Assembly (NCBI GenBank): GCA_963920575.1
Contig: OY986975.1
Span: forward strand, 22,227,897-22,291,896
DNA from: Narthecium ossifragum
Lineage: Eukaryota; Streptophyta; Magnoliopsida; Dioscoreales; Nartheciaceae
DNA: 64,000 nucleotides
Reading direction: 5' to 3'
Of this stretch, positions 34,681 to 46,990 are shown piece after piece. The position numbers were made by a program, and so were the translations under genes. The notes beneath the pieces were generated by a model that saw nothing but the letters and a program-made list of their open reading frames with translations, was not told the DNA's origin and did no database searches. Position 1 is the stretch's first letter, and the number at the start of each line of letters is the position of its first letter.

Positions 34681-36400
34681 CCATGATTACATTCTGGCAT
34701 ACAAGGGCATTTTAGACTTTTTGATCATTAATTCGTGGTAGTTAATATCATGATGGGGTTTTCACCTTAACAACCAAACTAAGGGGGTTTTTTATAATAA
34801 ATTTTGTTAAACTGGTGTTATCACCAATTAACTATATTATATAATAGATATGTATATTCCTCTTAATATATCTTAATCTGAGTCGAGCCTAAAGACAAAA
34901 TAAGTGGACTCCTGTATGGGTCGGTCTACGTAGGGTGTCTTGATCGAGCCGGCCAAGATAGAATCCAATGTATCACAATGCATGACAAGATACCCAAGAA
35001 GTTTCATGTGTATTTGACTAATCACAAGAGATCCTCGTTAACAAAGGGTCATATTGTATAAAAATCTTAAATGCCATCTTTCAAAATGCAATCATCAAAA
35101 CATATCATATTTTCTCTTACAAATTTATTAGAATTGTTTGATCCGTTAATCACAATATACAATAACTAAAGCATAAATTTTAGATGAAAATGATTAAAAT
35201 AAAATCAATGGCACCACAAAGAGCTCGTTGACCTGATGAAAATGATAAAATAAAAATAAAAAAGTTTTGAATGTGATATGCACTACACAACAAGCAAAAG
35301 TTGTAATAAATATATATTAATCTAAGTCTAAGATTAAATTATAATTCTCCAAATCTCATCAACGAAAAAAACAAGTTGATCTAAACATCAGCTGGCCGGC
35401 CAGCTAGCTCTTGGATTCCCATAAATTTATGCATATATGTCTCCATAACCTATATGGGCCACATGAACTCACATATATTTACGTATGAGAACATGGTCAA
35501 AGTTAACTTATATAGCTCACATCTCTCTATGCTTGACAGATGAGGATTGGAGATGAAGAATTTTAAAGAGAAGTGCCAACTCCAAGATGATAACTTGATA
35601 AGTCCACTGGAATCCTATGGGTCACTCTCTATTGCTCGTGAACTTCGTCCTACCTCTTCGTCTTTATCTGTAAGACTGTAATTAGATTTTAGGGTTTTTC
35701 CCTATGGTAAATTCAGCAGGTATATACGTGTGTCTATGTATTTGGCTATATATATATATTCATATATTTTTCTCATAGTTGATAGAGATTTTTATTTTGA
35801 GGATGGTGGGTCGTGATAATGATTTACGTGAGTGCCCATCGTACGCAACAAATGTACATGTAAGTTTTTTTGGTGCTAATCTTTGATGTTGTTTCCTTAG
35901 ATTCTGTGGATAGTTCTTTGTAACTATGTGCTGGTCTTTTTTTGGACTGGTCTATTTAAAAAAAAAACATACATGTAACACAGATAGGGACTTAAATTAA
36001 TGATCTCTTTTGAGTTGTGACACAACTCAACTTATATATTTATTATAATGATTATCATTGAGGTGATAGTCATTCATTTTCTTGTGATAAGCACTCTGAT
36101 GCACTGGGATTGGCTTTTTATTTTGCTATACCATATTTTTAAAGTTACATATTTAAAAATGGAAGTTTAATTCTAGGGAGTTGCTCTTTATTAAGGAGAT
36201 TGTTCTTTTTTTTCATATTTAGTTGTGAGCTAGAAGATTCATTTTTATACAAATCTCGCCATATCTTTTGTCAACTGAGTAGAAAATACCTTCTGATAAA
36301 ATATCATGAAGTAGAAAATTTCAAAAAAAAGCAATGCATAATTTTATATTTGCAGTCAATATTATCATACTATACATATACTGCTTATCTTTTTCTCAAT
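34681..36400. other. Intergenic
   Basis: AT-rich 1.7 kb with no gene recognised. Confidence 0.4.
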
Positions 36401-36777
36401 ATCATACCATCCTATTTGGACATGGGGTGAATGTTGCTCTGTCAACTCTGTGGTCGAAGTAGAAATCAGAGCAATTGAAGGGGGACTGCGTGCCTTAGGG
36501 GAGCGAGGCTGTGTAGTAGTTGAGTTGTTTGCCATCAGATATATCAATGGTAGTCTCAAATGGTCACATACCCTTTTTGAACCTTTCATTTCAATGTGGC
36601 GTCTAGCTTCCCAGTTTGTAGACATTGTGTTCGTTCATATCCCACGTGAGTTTTACTCTGTGGCTGATGGGATTGTATCTTCGGCCTGGGCGTATTATTT
36701 CGGTCGCTCACTTTGAGGATTGTTGTCTGTAACTAGCCCATCGGCTTAACTACTCAAAAAAAAAAAAAAAAAAAAAA
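36401..36777 (+). mobile_element. 5'-truncated LINE fragment with poly-A tail
   Basis: The + frame ending at 36716 reads like a LINE RNase H-like domain: VVEVEIRAIEGGLRALGERG, then HIPREFYSVADGI near the end, parallel to the copy at 21.4 kb. It is followed by a 22-base A tail (about 36755-36777). TCTTTTTCTCAA (36388-36399) and TCTTTTCCTCAA (36778-36789) look like a 12-bp target duplication with one mismatch. The acidic VVEL patch has lost the usual ESD, consistent with an old dead copy. Confidence 0.75.
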
Positions 36778-36789
36778 TCTTTTCCTCAA

Positions 36790-37436
36790 ACAGATTAAAT
36801 ATTTGGAAATGATGTAGGAGAATATACACCATGCATCTTGTTTCACTAATTTAGGTCTCCTAGCTACCTACCAGCTGTAATTAGAGTGATGAAGTTGGTG
36901 GGTCTCAGAGTTCATCTAAGCTTAAAACAGGTGTACAGACATATAATCCAAAGTCTCCAATAAGACTTGACCGGCCATGAGAATTAACAATTTAGACCAC
37001 CTAAAAGATTCCCAAGTTTATATATATGCTAACAATCTCTCCTATAAATTAATCATAGTCAGCTATGATCTCTCTCTCTCTCAATGACAGAAGAAGCAGT
37101 GAAGAACATCTCATAGATTAATATTTAACAGCATCGACGTGCGTACTCCCTAGCTAAAAGGTTTTGAAACATTCAATCTTCAACTCTTCCCTCCCTCTAT
37201 ATATATATATATATTATTACTAGTTTCTTCAACGATTCCTAATTAATTGATGCTCAAACGCCGGCCATTTGGGTTTTGGGAACTACATTTGACCTCCAAA
37301 GATCAAAGCTTCTCATGTGTTTCATGATCCATGATTCCAATGTTTTGTTGAGCATGCACCATCAAGTAGTTGTTGTTTAATTTGGATCTTGGGTACGCGC
37401 GTCTTGGAGTTCTTGGAGCTAGATTGGTTCCAATCA
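36790..37436. other. Upstream region of the U-box gene
   Basis: AT-rich with a (TA)n run near 37198-37215 and (CT)n at 37070-37081. Probable promoter and leader of the PUB gene; no certain TATA box chosen. Confidence 0.4.
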
Positions 37437-38663
37437 ATGGAAGGTGTAGAGATCCCCTCCTTCTTCCTCTGTCCGGTGTCTCTTCAGATCATGCGGGATC
37501 CGGTGACGCTGTCGACCGGCATCAGCTACGACCGGGCGAGCATCGAGAGGTGGATGCGCTCCGGCAAGCGGCGGACGTGTCCAGTCACCAAGCAGACCTT
37601 GGTAGACACCGAGCTGACCCCGAACCACACCCTTCAGAGGGTGATCCAGGGGTGGTGCGCCGTCAACGAGCCGGCCGGCGTTGACCAACTCCCTTCTCCT
37701 AGGCCCCCGGTCGACAAGGCGATGATCGACGAGCTGATTCAGAGCGCAAAGGCACCTGAGATGCTGATGGATTCCCTACACGAGCTCGGAGAGATCGTCT
37801 CGGAGAGTGACACAAACAAGAGGACCGTGGAGGCCACCGCCGGCGCCATCGACTTCTTAGCCTCAATCATAGAGAGTGGCATTGGCCTCCAAAACGCTGA
37901 TGATGAATCGGAGGCTCATGCTAGTGATGAAGCTCTCAAGATCCTCAGCACCATCCAACTCTCCGAACAAGGCCTCGTCGTTCTCATCGCCATACATGGC
38001 GACTTTGTGGAGTCGTTGGCCGCCACCATGCGGCGGTCCAACGACGAATCGAGATCTTGTGCCACTCTCATTCTCAAGTCTCTCATCGCCGTCATCTCTC
38101 CGGCGAGATTGGTGGCTGTGAAACATGAAGTGTACCAAGAGATTGTAAGATCACTACAAGACCGGATATCTCATCAGACAACAAAGGTGGCCCTTCAGAT
38201 CCTCATGGAGCTCTGCCTATGGGGGAGGAACCGTGCCAAGGCCGCCGAGGCCGGCGCGGCGACGGCCCTGATCGAGCTCCTCCTCGACGACATTGATAGG
38301 AGGGAGTGCGAGAGGATGCTGGCGGTGCTGGACCAGCTGTGCCGGTGCGCGGAGGGCAGGGCGGCGGTGATCGGCCACGCGGCGGGGATCGCCGTGCTGT
38401 CGAAGAAGATGACCGGGGTCTCGCACGCGGCCACCGGCCGGGCGGTGAGGATACTGTACTTGCTGTCGAAGATCTCGGGGTCGCCGGCCGTCGTGCAGGA
38501 GATGCTGCAGATGGGGGTTGTTTCCAAGCTGTGCTCACTGCTGGAGGCTGATTGTGAGGCGAAGACCAAGGAGAAGGTTAAGGAGATGTTGAGCATGCAT
38601 TATAGAGTTTGGAGGAACTCACGTTGTATTATTCCTCACTTACTTCATTTGTATCCTAGATAA
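37437..38663 (+). CDS. U-box E3 ubiquitin ligase with ARM repeats, PUB22/23-like
   Basis: Intronless, 408 residues from the ATG at 37437 (the upstream in-frame extension lacks ATG). The U-box spans about residues 5-78: IPSFFLCPVSLQIMRDPVTL, GISYDRASIERWM, CPVTKQTL, LTPNHTLQRVIQGWC. It is followed by PRPPVDKAMIDELI and armadillo-type helices to about residue 390. Length, single exon and U-box sequence match the Arabidopsis PUB22/23/24 group. These are E2-dependent cytoplasmic ubiquitin ligases restraining immune and drought responses; the substrate here is unknown. The C-terminal half is very GC-rich (38220-38520), creating long spurious frames on both strands. Confidence 0.93.
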   Translation: MEGVEIPSFFLCPVSLQIMRDPVTLSTGISYDRASIERWMRSGKRRTCPVTKQTLVDTELTPNHTLQRVIQGWCAVNEPAGVDQLPSPRPPVDKAMIDELIQSAKAPEMLMDSLHELGEIVSESDTNKRTVEATAGAIDFLASIIESGIGLQNADDESEAHASDEALKILSTIQLSEQGLVVLIAIHGDFVESLAATMRRSNDESRSCATLILKSLIAVISPARLVAVKHEVYQEIVRSLQDRISHQTTKVALQILMELCLWGRNRAKAAEAGAATALIELLLDDIDRRECERMLAVLDQLCRCAEGRAAVIGHAAGIAVLSKKMTGVSHAATGRAVRILYLLSKISGSPAVVQEMLQMGVVSKLCSLLEADCEAKTKEKVKEMLSMHYRVWRNSRCIIPHLLHLYPR

Positions 38664-39174
38664 AGATTTATCTATGGAAGAAGAAGAAGAGGAGAGAGTT
38701 TCTCTTCTTTTTCTCTTCTTTTTCCTTTTTTTTTGTTGGTTTTGCTAGAGTTTATTGGACTTTGATAGTTGATCTATTAGGTAGCATGAAATCATGCATT
38801 AAAATGGCAAACTCCATGCTTGTTGGAGTACATCTTTCACAATGTAGTCCTATTTTAGTACTGCCATATATATGTCAGCACTACTACGTACTGTGTGTTT
38901 GAGAGTACCGTACTTACTGTTCATATGTGAATCATGTACTAATCTGGCTCGATCCAACCGGCTAAATATGGACCGCTCAGTGTGACCTGACTCAACCCAA
39001 CTAAGCCACCATGATTGATTGATAGATATATATATATAAGGGTTTATAGTAACACTGTGAAGTATAGCAAACTTGACATAAATCTGGGGTTTTGTGAGAT
39101 CTTAGCTTAGATTTGGTTACGTGGGCTTCCAGATAATGTTATCAATCGAGCTCTCTCATGGCGGAGCTCCTCCC

Positions 39175-41854
39175 ATGATGGTCTCTGAGAGCCTCCTCAC
39201 CTTGAAGTCACCTCATGCTGCCAAGTCTCGCCAGGTTTCGTCTACATTTCCACCAAGTTTGTAGGTTTCTGGCTTCAATTTGTGTTCTTTGATGTGCTCA
39301 TGGATTTCTTGTTCTATTTAAGAACTGGGTATGTAGAGAAGAACACTGTTTAAGAACTGGGGTTTTTGGAAGAGGGCTTGATCAGTGATGGGTGAAGGGT
39401 TTTCAGGTTTAAGATGAGGGGAATCAATAAGATTTCGGATGTAGTTTTCCATCATCAGGTGATTTTTCAAACTGTTAGAGTCTAGGAAGGAGAATTGGAG
39501 AGTTGTTTGGAGACAATGCAACGAGTGGTTCTTTTGGTCCCGGCGTCGAACATATAGAGTGCATGGCGCTATGTTATACATGTTCATTATTTGGGTCTAT
39601 GAATGCCTTTGGATGAACCGATATTCAATCCTTACAATGGTATGTAACATTAGTTAATGCAGGAAATGAGAAAGAAGCCATTGTTAGGTTAGGTGGGAAA
39701 ATGAGGAAGAAGCCATTGTTAGGTTAGGTTAGGTTGGGTGGGAAAAATGAGACTTGTTTGTTAATTACCAAGTTGCAATGGAATAATTATTTGTGAATGT
39801 CAGGAATGAGGACCAGTTTTCTAAAGATGATGGCAGGTGCATTTAGTATGTTTTGTAGAGGTATATTTAGGTCTGGATGATGCAGAAAGGAGGTACAGTT
39901 CCTGAACAATTTTTGGTGTCGTACTGTGTTAAAGGACCAAATCAAGTGCTGAAATTTGTCTCAATAATCTTCTTCGTGATCAATAGGGGCATATTCCACT
40001 TTTGTTGATCAAATCAATGCTTCTTTCGGTGAGCATACGGGTTGTGATCCGTTGTATAATCCTTTTCTTTTTCGTTCACGTCAATTAGCATATCAAGTGC
40101 AAAAGAAGGTTCTGTCAGTCTCAAAGAGGAGCTAGATTTCAGGCATACTATGGCCTTACAACCCCGCCATACAAACTAGTAAGTTGCATAATCTGATTTC
40201 CTTTAACTGCTTAAAATCTAGTTCGATTGGAGTATACTTCTTCCTTTTCTCCCTGTTTTCTGCTGCCACTGCAAGAAATGTAGGTTTGATGATTGTTTCT
40301 AGTGATTTCTGAGCTTCCTCTGACTATTGATTTGTGTTGTGTCTTCCCAGAATGCTCTAGAACCATATATGAGCCAGAGGACATTAGAAGTTCATTGGGG
40401 AAAGAATCATAGTGATTACATAGAGAGCTTGAACAAGCAGCTAAAAGATAGCCCTTTATATGGCTACACCTTGGAGGAACTGATCAAATTTACATACAAC
40501 AATGGGAATCCGATGCCAGAGTTCAACAATGCTGCTCAGGTATAATGATTCGTGTTGCTTTTGTTTTCTGATACATACTGATTAAATGCTGTCATTGTTT
40601 ATCACTTCGAATATTCTGTTGAAAGAATCTGAAGATTGCCGAACATTTTAACGAGGATAATGTGATGAACCCCACCACCCAGTAAATGACGCTTTTCTTG
40701 CATTTTGATCTATTTTCAACCATTTGTCTAAGCCTCTGGAGATTGTATAGTGGAAAGAACTTTACCTTTTCAATTGGAGTTTGTGTTGGTGAGCTTGAAT
40801 TGGCGTGCAGGTTTGGAACCACGACTTCTTTTGGGAATCGATGCAACCGAATGGTGGAAAGCTGCCATGGGGTGGTGTGCTTCAACAAATCGAAAAGGAT
40901 TTTGGTTCATTTGCTAACTTTAAGGATGAGTTTACGGACTCCGCAAAATCGCTATTTGGATCTGGTTGGGTGTGGCTTGTCTGTGAGTATTCTGAAAACT
41001 GAATTTTGATTCATGAGTATTCTGAAAACTGAATTTTGATTCAGTTCCAGCATTTGGACATTTATTTTTAACTTCTAATGCTCTAACTCATTATATAGTA
41101 TACTTGTCAAATAGGATAAATCTTATAATGAGGTATTGGCAACACTACAAGAGAGTCCATTCCTTTCACTTCATATCTAGTAATTATCTGCTTCTGATGA
41201 TTAATCTAGCACTCAACTTTATTAATATTATCACCTCTGATGTTGGTTGTGACAGTAACAATAATGTGTGTTTGTATTTTCTGTAGTGAAAAGAGAGGAG
41301 AAAAAGCTCAAGGTTCTTAAAACATCAAATGCCATTTGCCCATTGGTGTGGGGTGACTTTGTATGTTGGCCTCCTTTGTCTATCAGTTGTTCTAATCTGT
41401 TCCGCTAATCATACTATTGATCATAATCTTTTCTTCTATGCAGCCAATCATTGGACTTGATATGTGGGAGGTACTAGAAAGCAAGCTCTTTTGAATTATT
41501 TAATGTTGCCTTTGATGTTGAAATAACTCAAGAGCATCTTCTTTTTTCTGTATTCTTTTGACAGCATGCATACTATCTGGATTACAAGGTACAACAAATC
41601 ATCTGCACTTCTTTTGCTAGTTGTTATCTTTTTCTTTGTTTCCAGAGCAGATGTTTGTTGATTGTGATTATTAGTTTGTTGCGACACCAGAGCAGAAAAT
41701 TAATTGGTTGATTGATTCTTTTGAGCAGGACAACAGCACTAAGTATGTGAACACTTTCATGGATCATCTCGTCTCCTGGCATGCAGCTACAGCACGGATG
41801 GCTCGCGCTGAGGCTTTCGTAAATCTCGGAGAGCCTAAGATTCCAGTGGCTTGA
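39175..41854 (+). CDS. FSD3: Iron superoxide dismutase, plastid FSD3 type
   Basis: Eight exons: 39175-39234 (tentative), 40089-40178, 40351-40539, 40811-40982, 41287-41360, 41444-41470, 41565-41588, 41729-41854; 253 residues. It converts superoxide to H2O2 and O2. Iron ligands are H65 (HWGKNH), H117 (WNHDFFW), D201 and H205 (DMWEH). [19 protein letters not shown] and the C-terminus [17 protein letters not shown] match Arabidopsis FSD3, which acts with FSD2 in chloroplast nucleoids. The first ~38 residues are basic and Ser-rich, a plausible transit peptide. The first exon was chosen because it has an ATG, an open frame and a phase-0 CAG|GT donor; it could lie elsewhere, whereas exons 2-8 are firm. 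Two exons are only 24-27 bp. Confidence 0.9.
40985..41044. repeat. 30-bp tandem duplication at an exon-intron junction
   Basis: GAGTATTCTGAAAACTGAAT... occurs at 40985 and 41015 in the Fe-SOD intron that begins at 40983. The second copy lacks the GT donor, so the splice site is not duplicated. Confidence 0.9.
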
Positions 41855-41920
41855 AAACATCTGCAAGCTCTTCTTCTGGTCTTATGCTTTGCTGTTTATT
41901 ATCAGTGGAGAAGTCTAGCC

Positions 41921-42090
41921 ATGAGGCAAGATGCGACTTTGAACTGAGAAGAACACAGTTAACTGTCATTAGGGAAGACAGCTTTAGAACCGAAACATGT
42001 TGTTCATGAGGCAAGATGGGACTTTGAACTGAGAAGAACACAGTTAACTATCATTAGGGAAGACAGCTTTAGAACCGAAACATATTGTTC
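41921..42090. repeat. 85-bp tandem duplication in the Fe-SOD 3' region
   Basis: Two nearly identical units (41921-42005, 42006-42090), both starting ATGAGGCAAGATG and containing GAAGAACACAGTTAACT and CTTTAGAACCGAAACAT, with about four substitutions. They start 67 bp after the stop codon, so probably lie in the 3' UTR. Confidence 0.92.
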
Positions 42091-43037
42091 ATTATAATGA
42101 TGTATGGTAATTGGGTCATGAAGGCTGAGACCCATGAGATTTTTCTTCTGACCTTCCTTAGTAAATGTGGGCATCATTTTTGTTGGGAATTATTGGTTCA
42201 AGGTTAATTTTGCAAAACAAAAGTAATGAAGTCTTAACATGGAAATTTCTTGGAAAGAGATTGTTTTGAAGGAATGCTGCGTGTCTGCCTGTAATAAAAT
42301 GAAATGAAAGAGACAATGATATGCATAAACTGGAACTATTTTCACGCATCCCATGTCATGTCATCAATTTCGAGAAAATAGATAGAACAAAATCAGATCA
42401 AATAAATGGCTTAATAAATGGCACAAAGAACCTTTTTTTGACTTCTTGATTCATCCATTCTAGTTCTACAGTGGCACATACATGCCTAGGATAAGCACCT
42501 CAAAAAACCGCGAAAAGTCGGAGTTACCAGATATATCTTACTCAAAGGACTTGCCTCATTTAGGATACATTTGATCACTTCATTCAAGTTCTACAGTCCT
42601 CCTTCGCAGCAATGCAGACAACATAATAGAAACACAACAGCTATTTTACATTCCCAACCTCAAATTAGAGGAACACCATGAGATCAAATCAGAGCCTGCG
42701 TGTGGCTTACCAAAATTTCCAGAACTATCAATGTTAGCCATATTACATAAGCAAGTGAACAAAAGGAAAGCATTCCTAGAACAATGTTAATAACTAGAAA
42801 AAGAATTACGGATCAGTCAAAGATCGATGCATAGAAGTTAAGCCAAGTTAGTCCAGTATCTCCGACAAAGAAATGAGAAAATGTAGTATATTTGTCAACG
42901 TGTGCTGCACAAGCTCCTGTAATCCAAAATCCATAGCACCATTCGGCACCAAGGGAGCTAGACATTATTTTCTAACACAAGTGATATACATTCTCAGAAA
43001 TTAGTGAATCTAGAAGCATGGACAACGTATAGTGAAG
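42091..43037. other. Convergent 3' flanks of Fe-SOD and MUSTANG genes
   Basis: The genes converge here; expected to hold both 3' UTRs. No other feature seen. Confidence 0.45.
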
Positions 43038-45250
43038 CTAAAAGGTAGCTTTGCATGTTTGCTTATTATGCCCGTATGCTTTGCATCTACTACAGCGTAC
43101 TGCTCTTTTGATTGCCACCCGGGGATCAGCGGGCTTCCTCTTAGGTCGGCCAGCCTGTCGGCGTGTACGAGTGGGGCACGTACCTGGGCTATGAACAGGA
43201 TCCATACATACAGGTCTGCCAGTATCCGGTATAGGACTAATTGACAAAGCATATGTTGTGTGGTAGGAAGCCTTTGTGAAGTATCTAGAGCAGTAGTTAT
43301 ATATGCATAAACCAATCCGCTCTAGTACCGCAAGCGCATGCATGCATGGCAGGCCACTAACCTGCCATACTCTGCATGTGCATTCCCCTGTTTCTATATT
43401 GACAACATTGATCGAATTGTCACGCACCTCAAACACACTGCCAGCTGCGCATATCACATTGAAGGCACCTGCTTTAGACAATTCTTCTTGGACTCTCCGA
43501 GTAGAGGATGGTGTCAATATCTCTGTCCAAGAATTTGAAGATGCACGGCGTGCATACATCATTTCCATCATCCTACATCTTATCATGTCGACCATTTGCA
43601 CTACAGATGGCTCATTTCTCGAAGATATCCATTTATTGTATGTCTCTTTTGCATTGGATGAGTAATGACCAAGTCGGACACCCTTGAAGAAAGCATTTGA
43701 CCAGTGCTCAGGTTTAGTCGACAACACCCACTCAGCAAGTTCTTTAGATTCATCCTTTATCCTTTCAATGCACTCGTTAAACTCATCAACTTTGCAAGCA
43801 TAAATACATCCTGTGAAGGCATCAGCAAGAGAATTTTTCACTTCTGATGCCCATGAGTCATCCAATTCAGCCTTGAAATCCTCAATAAGGCGATCTGCAC
43901 AATAAGCATGATGACTACCCTCAAACACTTCAGCAAGCAACTCCTCCAAACCATTTTGTCTGCAAGAGACAAATGTTACAGCACGGTGTGCTGACAAAGC
44001 TGTTTTAAGTTGTGCCAAAAACCAATGCCAGTTTTCTTTTGACTCAGCATCTACTATAGAAAAGGCAACCGGAAAGATTTCATTCTCTCCATCAACTGCA
44101 GTAGCAACTAGGAGCTTCCAGTGTTTACTCACTTTCAGAGGTATCCCATCGAGAAAAAGGAGAGGGCGGCAACCATTCTCAAATCCACTAAGGGATGCAT
44201 GAAAGGCGATAAATAGTTGAAATTTCGACTCGGCTGTTATTTCTAATGTGGTAACACTGCCTGGGTTTGTTTCTATTATCCTCTCGCAAAACCAAGGCAA
44301 CTGACTACATGCCTCTTCATGTCTATTGTGAAGCTCCTTCTCTGCAACGAATTTCCCACGCCATGCTTGTGAGTAGTTCAAGCTGAGCCCATACTCTCTG
44401 TGGAGATCATACGCGATTTCTCTTGGCCTGTAGTTCGGAGTATCACGCAGCCTGTCCTTTATAACACTGGCAACCCATCGTTGTGATGCACGGTGGCCTT
44501 CTTTGCCGATTTCCTTCCCACATGTATGGGAATTATTCATCTTCTTTATTGTGAAATCTTGCTGAGCTGAAGACCTGGATGCATGTATCCGCCAAGGACA
44601 ATCCTCAGCATTACACTCAGCAGTTACACGCACAGCATCATTTTTAACAAACTTATATGTAAAGCCATGTGCGATGGCGTACTTTTGAAGCGCATCACGG
44701 AAGGCCCTTGGACCATCAAATACTTGACCTACACCAGTAATCATACTTTCCCAACCAGCGGTGCAAGCCTTTCGTCGTTTAGCATCCTCAAGAGATGCTA
44801 TTGTGCCATTGGCACCATCAGTAGGAGTACCTGAGTCAGCTACAACGCTTCTGATTATCCTGTAAAGATATGCCTCATGTGAACACAGAGTATTGTGTGC
44901 AATCAAAAGGGGAATAAAACATACCTGAAATACCTATTTTCAATCTTTTTCAAAAGATAAACATCTGCTGTGACTGAATCGCCATGAAAATCAACCAAAC
45001 GTTTTAAATCTTTGTTGTTAGATACTGAGATAAGAGTTCGGTTGTTGCTTGGGAGGAAGTACTTGATAGAAAAATTATCTGCATTACAGTTGAATATACT
45101 AGATATCTCAGTCTTTAAATCACCAAGTGTCATGTCACGATCAATTTCAATTGCATGTGCATCTCCTCCAGAATATGACATCGATCCATCGTTGTTTGTG
45201 ACAAATTCTCCACCTGTCTGGCAGATGGCTAATAACCTCCCCCCAGCCAT
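43038..45250 (-). CDS. MUSTANG-B-like domesticated MULE transposase with PB1 domain
   Basis: Two coding exons on the minus strand: 45250-44925 and 44859-43038; 715 residues. Residues 1-100 form a PB1-like domain (HAIEIDRDMTLGDLKTEISS, YFLPSNNRTLISVSNNKDLK). Then come a MULE DNA-binding region (FRDALQKYAIAHGFTYKFVK), a MULE transposase core (LFLDGIPLKVSKHWKLLVA to WHWFLAQLKTAL), a SWIM zinc finger C602-x-C604-x9-C614-x-H616, and a CCHC knuckle (C698, C701, H706, C711). PB1 plus MULE core plus SWIM is the mark of the MUSTANG-B host genes, domesticated transposases needed for normal growth and flowering. The first catalytic Asp (LFLDG) and the Glu (NAKETYN) remain, but the second Asp position reads FVSCRQNGL, Cys instead of Asp. 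No TIRs surround the gene. The intron donor could also be 15 bp upstream in frame. Confidence 0.9.
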
Positions 45251-46782
45251 GAACAAACCACCCCTATAACAGAAACCAATAAATATTCAGGAGCATGCGC
45301 AAAAGGCAGTTTCGGAAAAGTCATCATAACCAATCCTATGACATGATATCTGGCATTTGAGAATGTTCGAAGTACATTCACTTTAAAGATTGACATCCAT
45401 TTATCCAATATCTTTAGTTTGCCAAAACTTCTTCAATGTTACCAGATTAATTACATATGAGAGAAATAATAGGCGAGTACTGAAGAGCAGCAATTGTCAT
45501 CATGACACCACATTAAGATGACCAGCATAATCTTGCCAAGTTGCCTCAAACATCTAGGAAGAGGAATGGCCTCTTAAGAGTTAAGAGCAAGGATTGTTGC
45601 GCCAATTCGGCACAGCGTGCTGATGGCTTGGAGCCTCTTCAGGTGGAAAATATACTTGGCGCACACCCCGTGCCGGGTATTTGTGTCACCCCAGTAATTT
45701 ACCGGCACAATATGTATCGGTGGGCCTAGACCATGCCAATCGGCATGGCAACCCATGGTTAGGAGCATATATATATACCTGACGAGCTATTTACTACCTT
45801 TTCCACACAAAATGATAAAGAGAAAACTCAAATAAGGAATCTATGGTGTCATGTTGGTTAAGTGCCAGTTTTAATCCCACTATATTTCTAGTTCAGCCTT
45901 TTGTTTTATACAATTTTTTAGAAGAGATAAAGGTGATAGAAGGTGTATCTTCAATGTCAGAAAAAACCTAATCTTACATCAGATCACTACCTTTATTTAT
46001 TATCCTTCCTTCGCCCGATTCTTTATACATTACCACTTTCATTTTCCACAACATAGATTCACCAATACCTATATTATCCTGCTGAAATATTTAACAACTA
46101 GATATCTGGGAACCATCCAAGTCCTTGACCCTATCCATGTCTAACACTAGTAATCATCGCCTTGTTAATGTCAGGCCCATCCGATTCCCTCTCTTAACCA
46201 GTCCACTACTCATACACTTGCAGATTCAACGACTAACTTATATTGTGTCATTTCTTGTGGAGTACCAGTGAAACTAAGGTTCATATTCTCCAACCATGCA
46301 TTCCAAACAATGTGTTGGTATGTAACAAGAAAATGTAAGATTCCACTCTTTAATTTTCACACTAATGCTCCTTTCCCCTGCCACCTACATATCCATTTCC
46401 AACCTTTTCCCACTGATGAGACAAAATCTCCTAAACCCACTCTCCAGAGCTACCTCCATTGACCTAAACTACTAAATTTCCTAAGCCCTCCCCTCTAAAC
46501 TATATGTTTGGCACTGAATCCTCCCACTCTTCACTGTTCACTGTTCACTGTTCACTGTTCATCTCAAGATGAACTAATCGCTTCAAGAATACGTCGACTA
46601 TCAGATGCTCTTATGCTACTATAAAGAAAAGAAAAGAAAAGAAAAAAATCAAACTTTCAGTCCGAAATAGAAATCTTCTCCAAACCCATCTACAGACTAC
46701 CATTCCAATCCAAAAACACTCGAATCCATGCACTAAGTTCTAAGATGTCCAAGAAAAGGATAGCGAGACGAAAGGGGCGTAC

Positions 46783-46990
46783 CAGAGGGAGGAGATCGCG
46801 TAACTTCGAGCCGTTCTTCCTACCTCCCTCAGGCTACACAGGAATAGATGGATAACTCTGCGCCCGCCCCCGCCGTCTCCGGCGCCGCCGAGAGCAAAGC
46901 CCACCTCGCCGGAGAAGAGGATAGGATCGAATCAAGAAGACGATGGTTTCGAAAACCCCGGCTAAGACTCCATTGGAGTGTTAAGCAGTG
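46783..46990 (-). other. Probable 5' UTR exon of the MUSTANG gene
   Basis: On the minus strand a GC-rich segment ends at CTCTG|GTACGC (46783), and TTCTGTTATAG|GGG (45263) is a good acceptor 13 bp upstream of the MUSTANG ATG. This would give a leader intron of about 1.5 kb. The segment is the only GC-rich, promoter-like island between 45.3 and 50.8 kb. Its upstream limit is a guess. Confidence 0.45.

Noticed and set aside
38195..38596. 133-codon minus-strand frame within the PUB gene
   Set aside because: Antisense shadow of a GC-rich coding exon.
39661..39740. GTTAGGTTAGGTTAGG motif, telomere-like
   Set aside because: Plant telomeres are TTTAGGG repeats; this is a short local duplication of AGAAGCCATTGTTAGGTTAG.
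43303..43665. 120-codon plus-strand frame within the MUSTANG gene
   Set aside because: Antisense shadow of the transposase exon.
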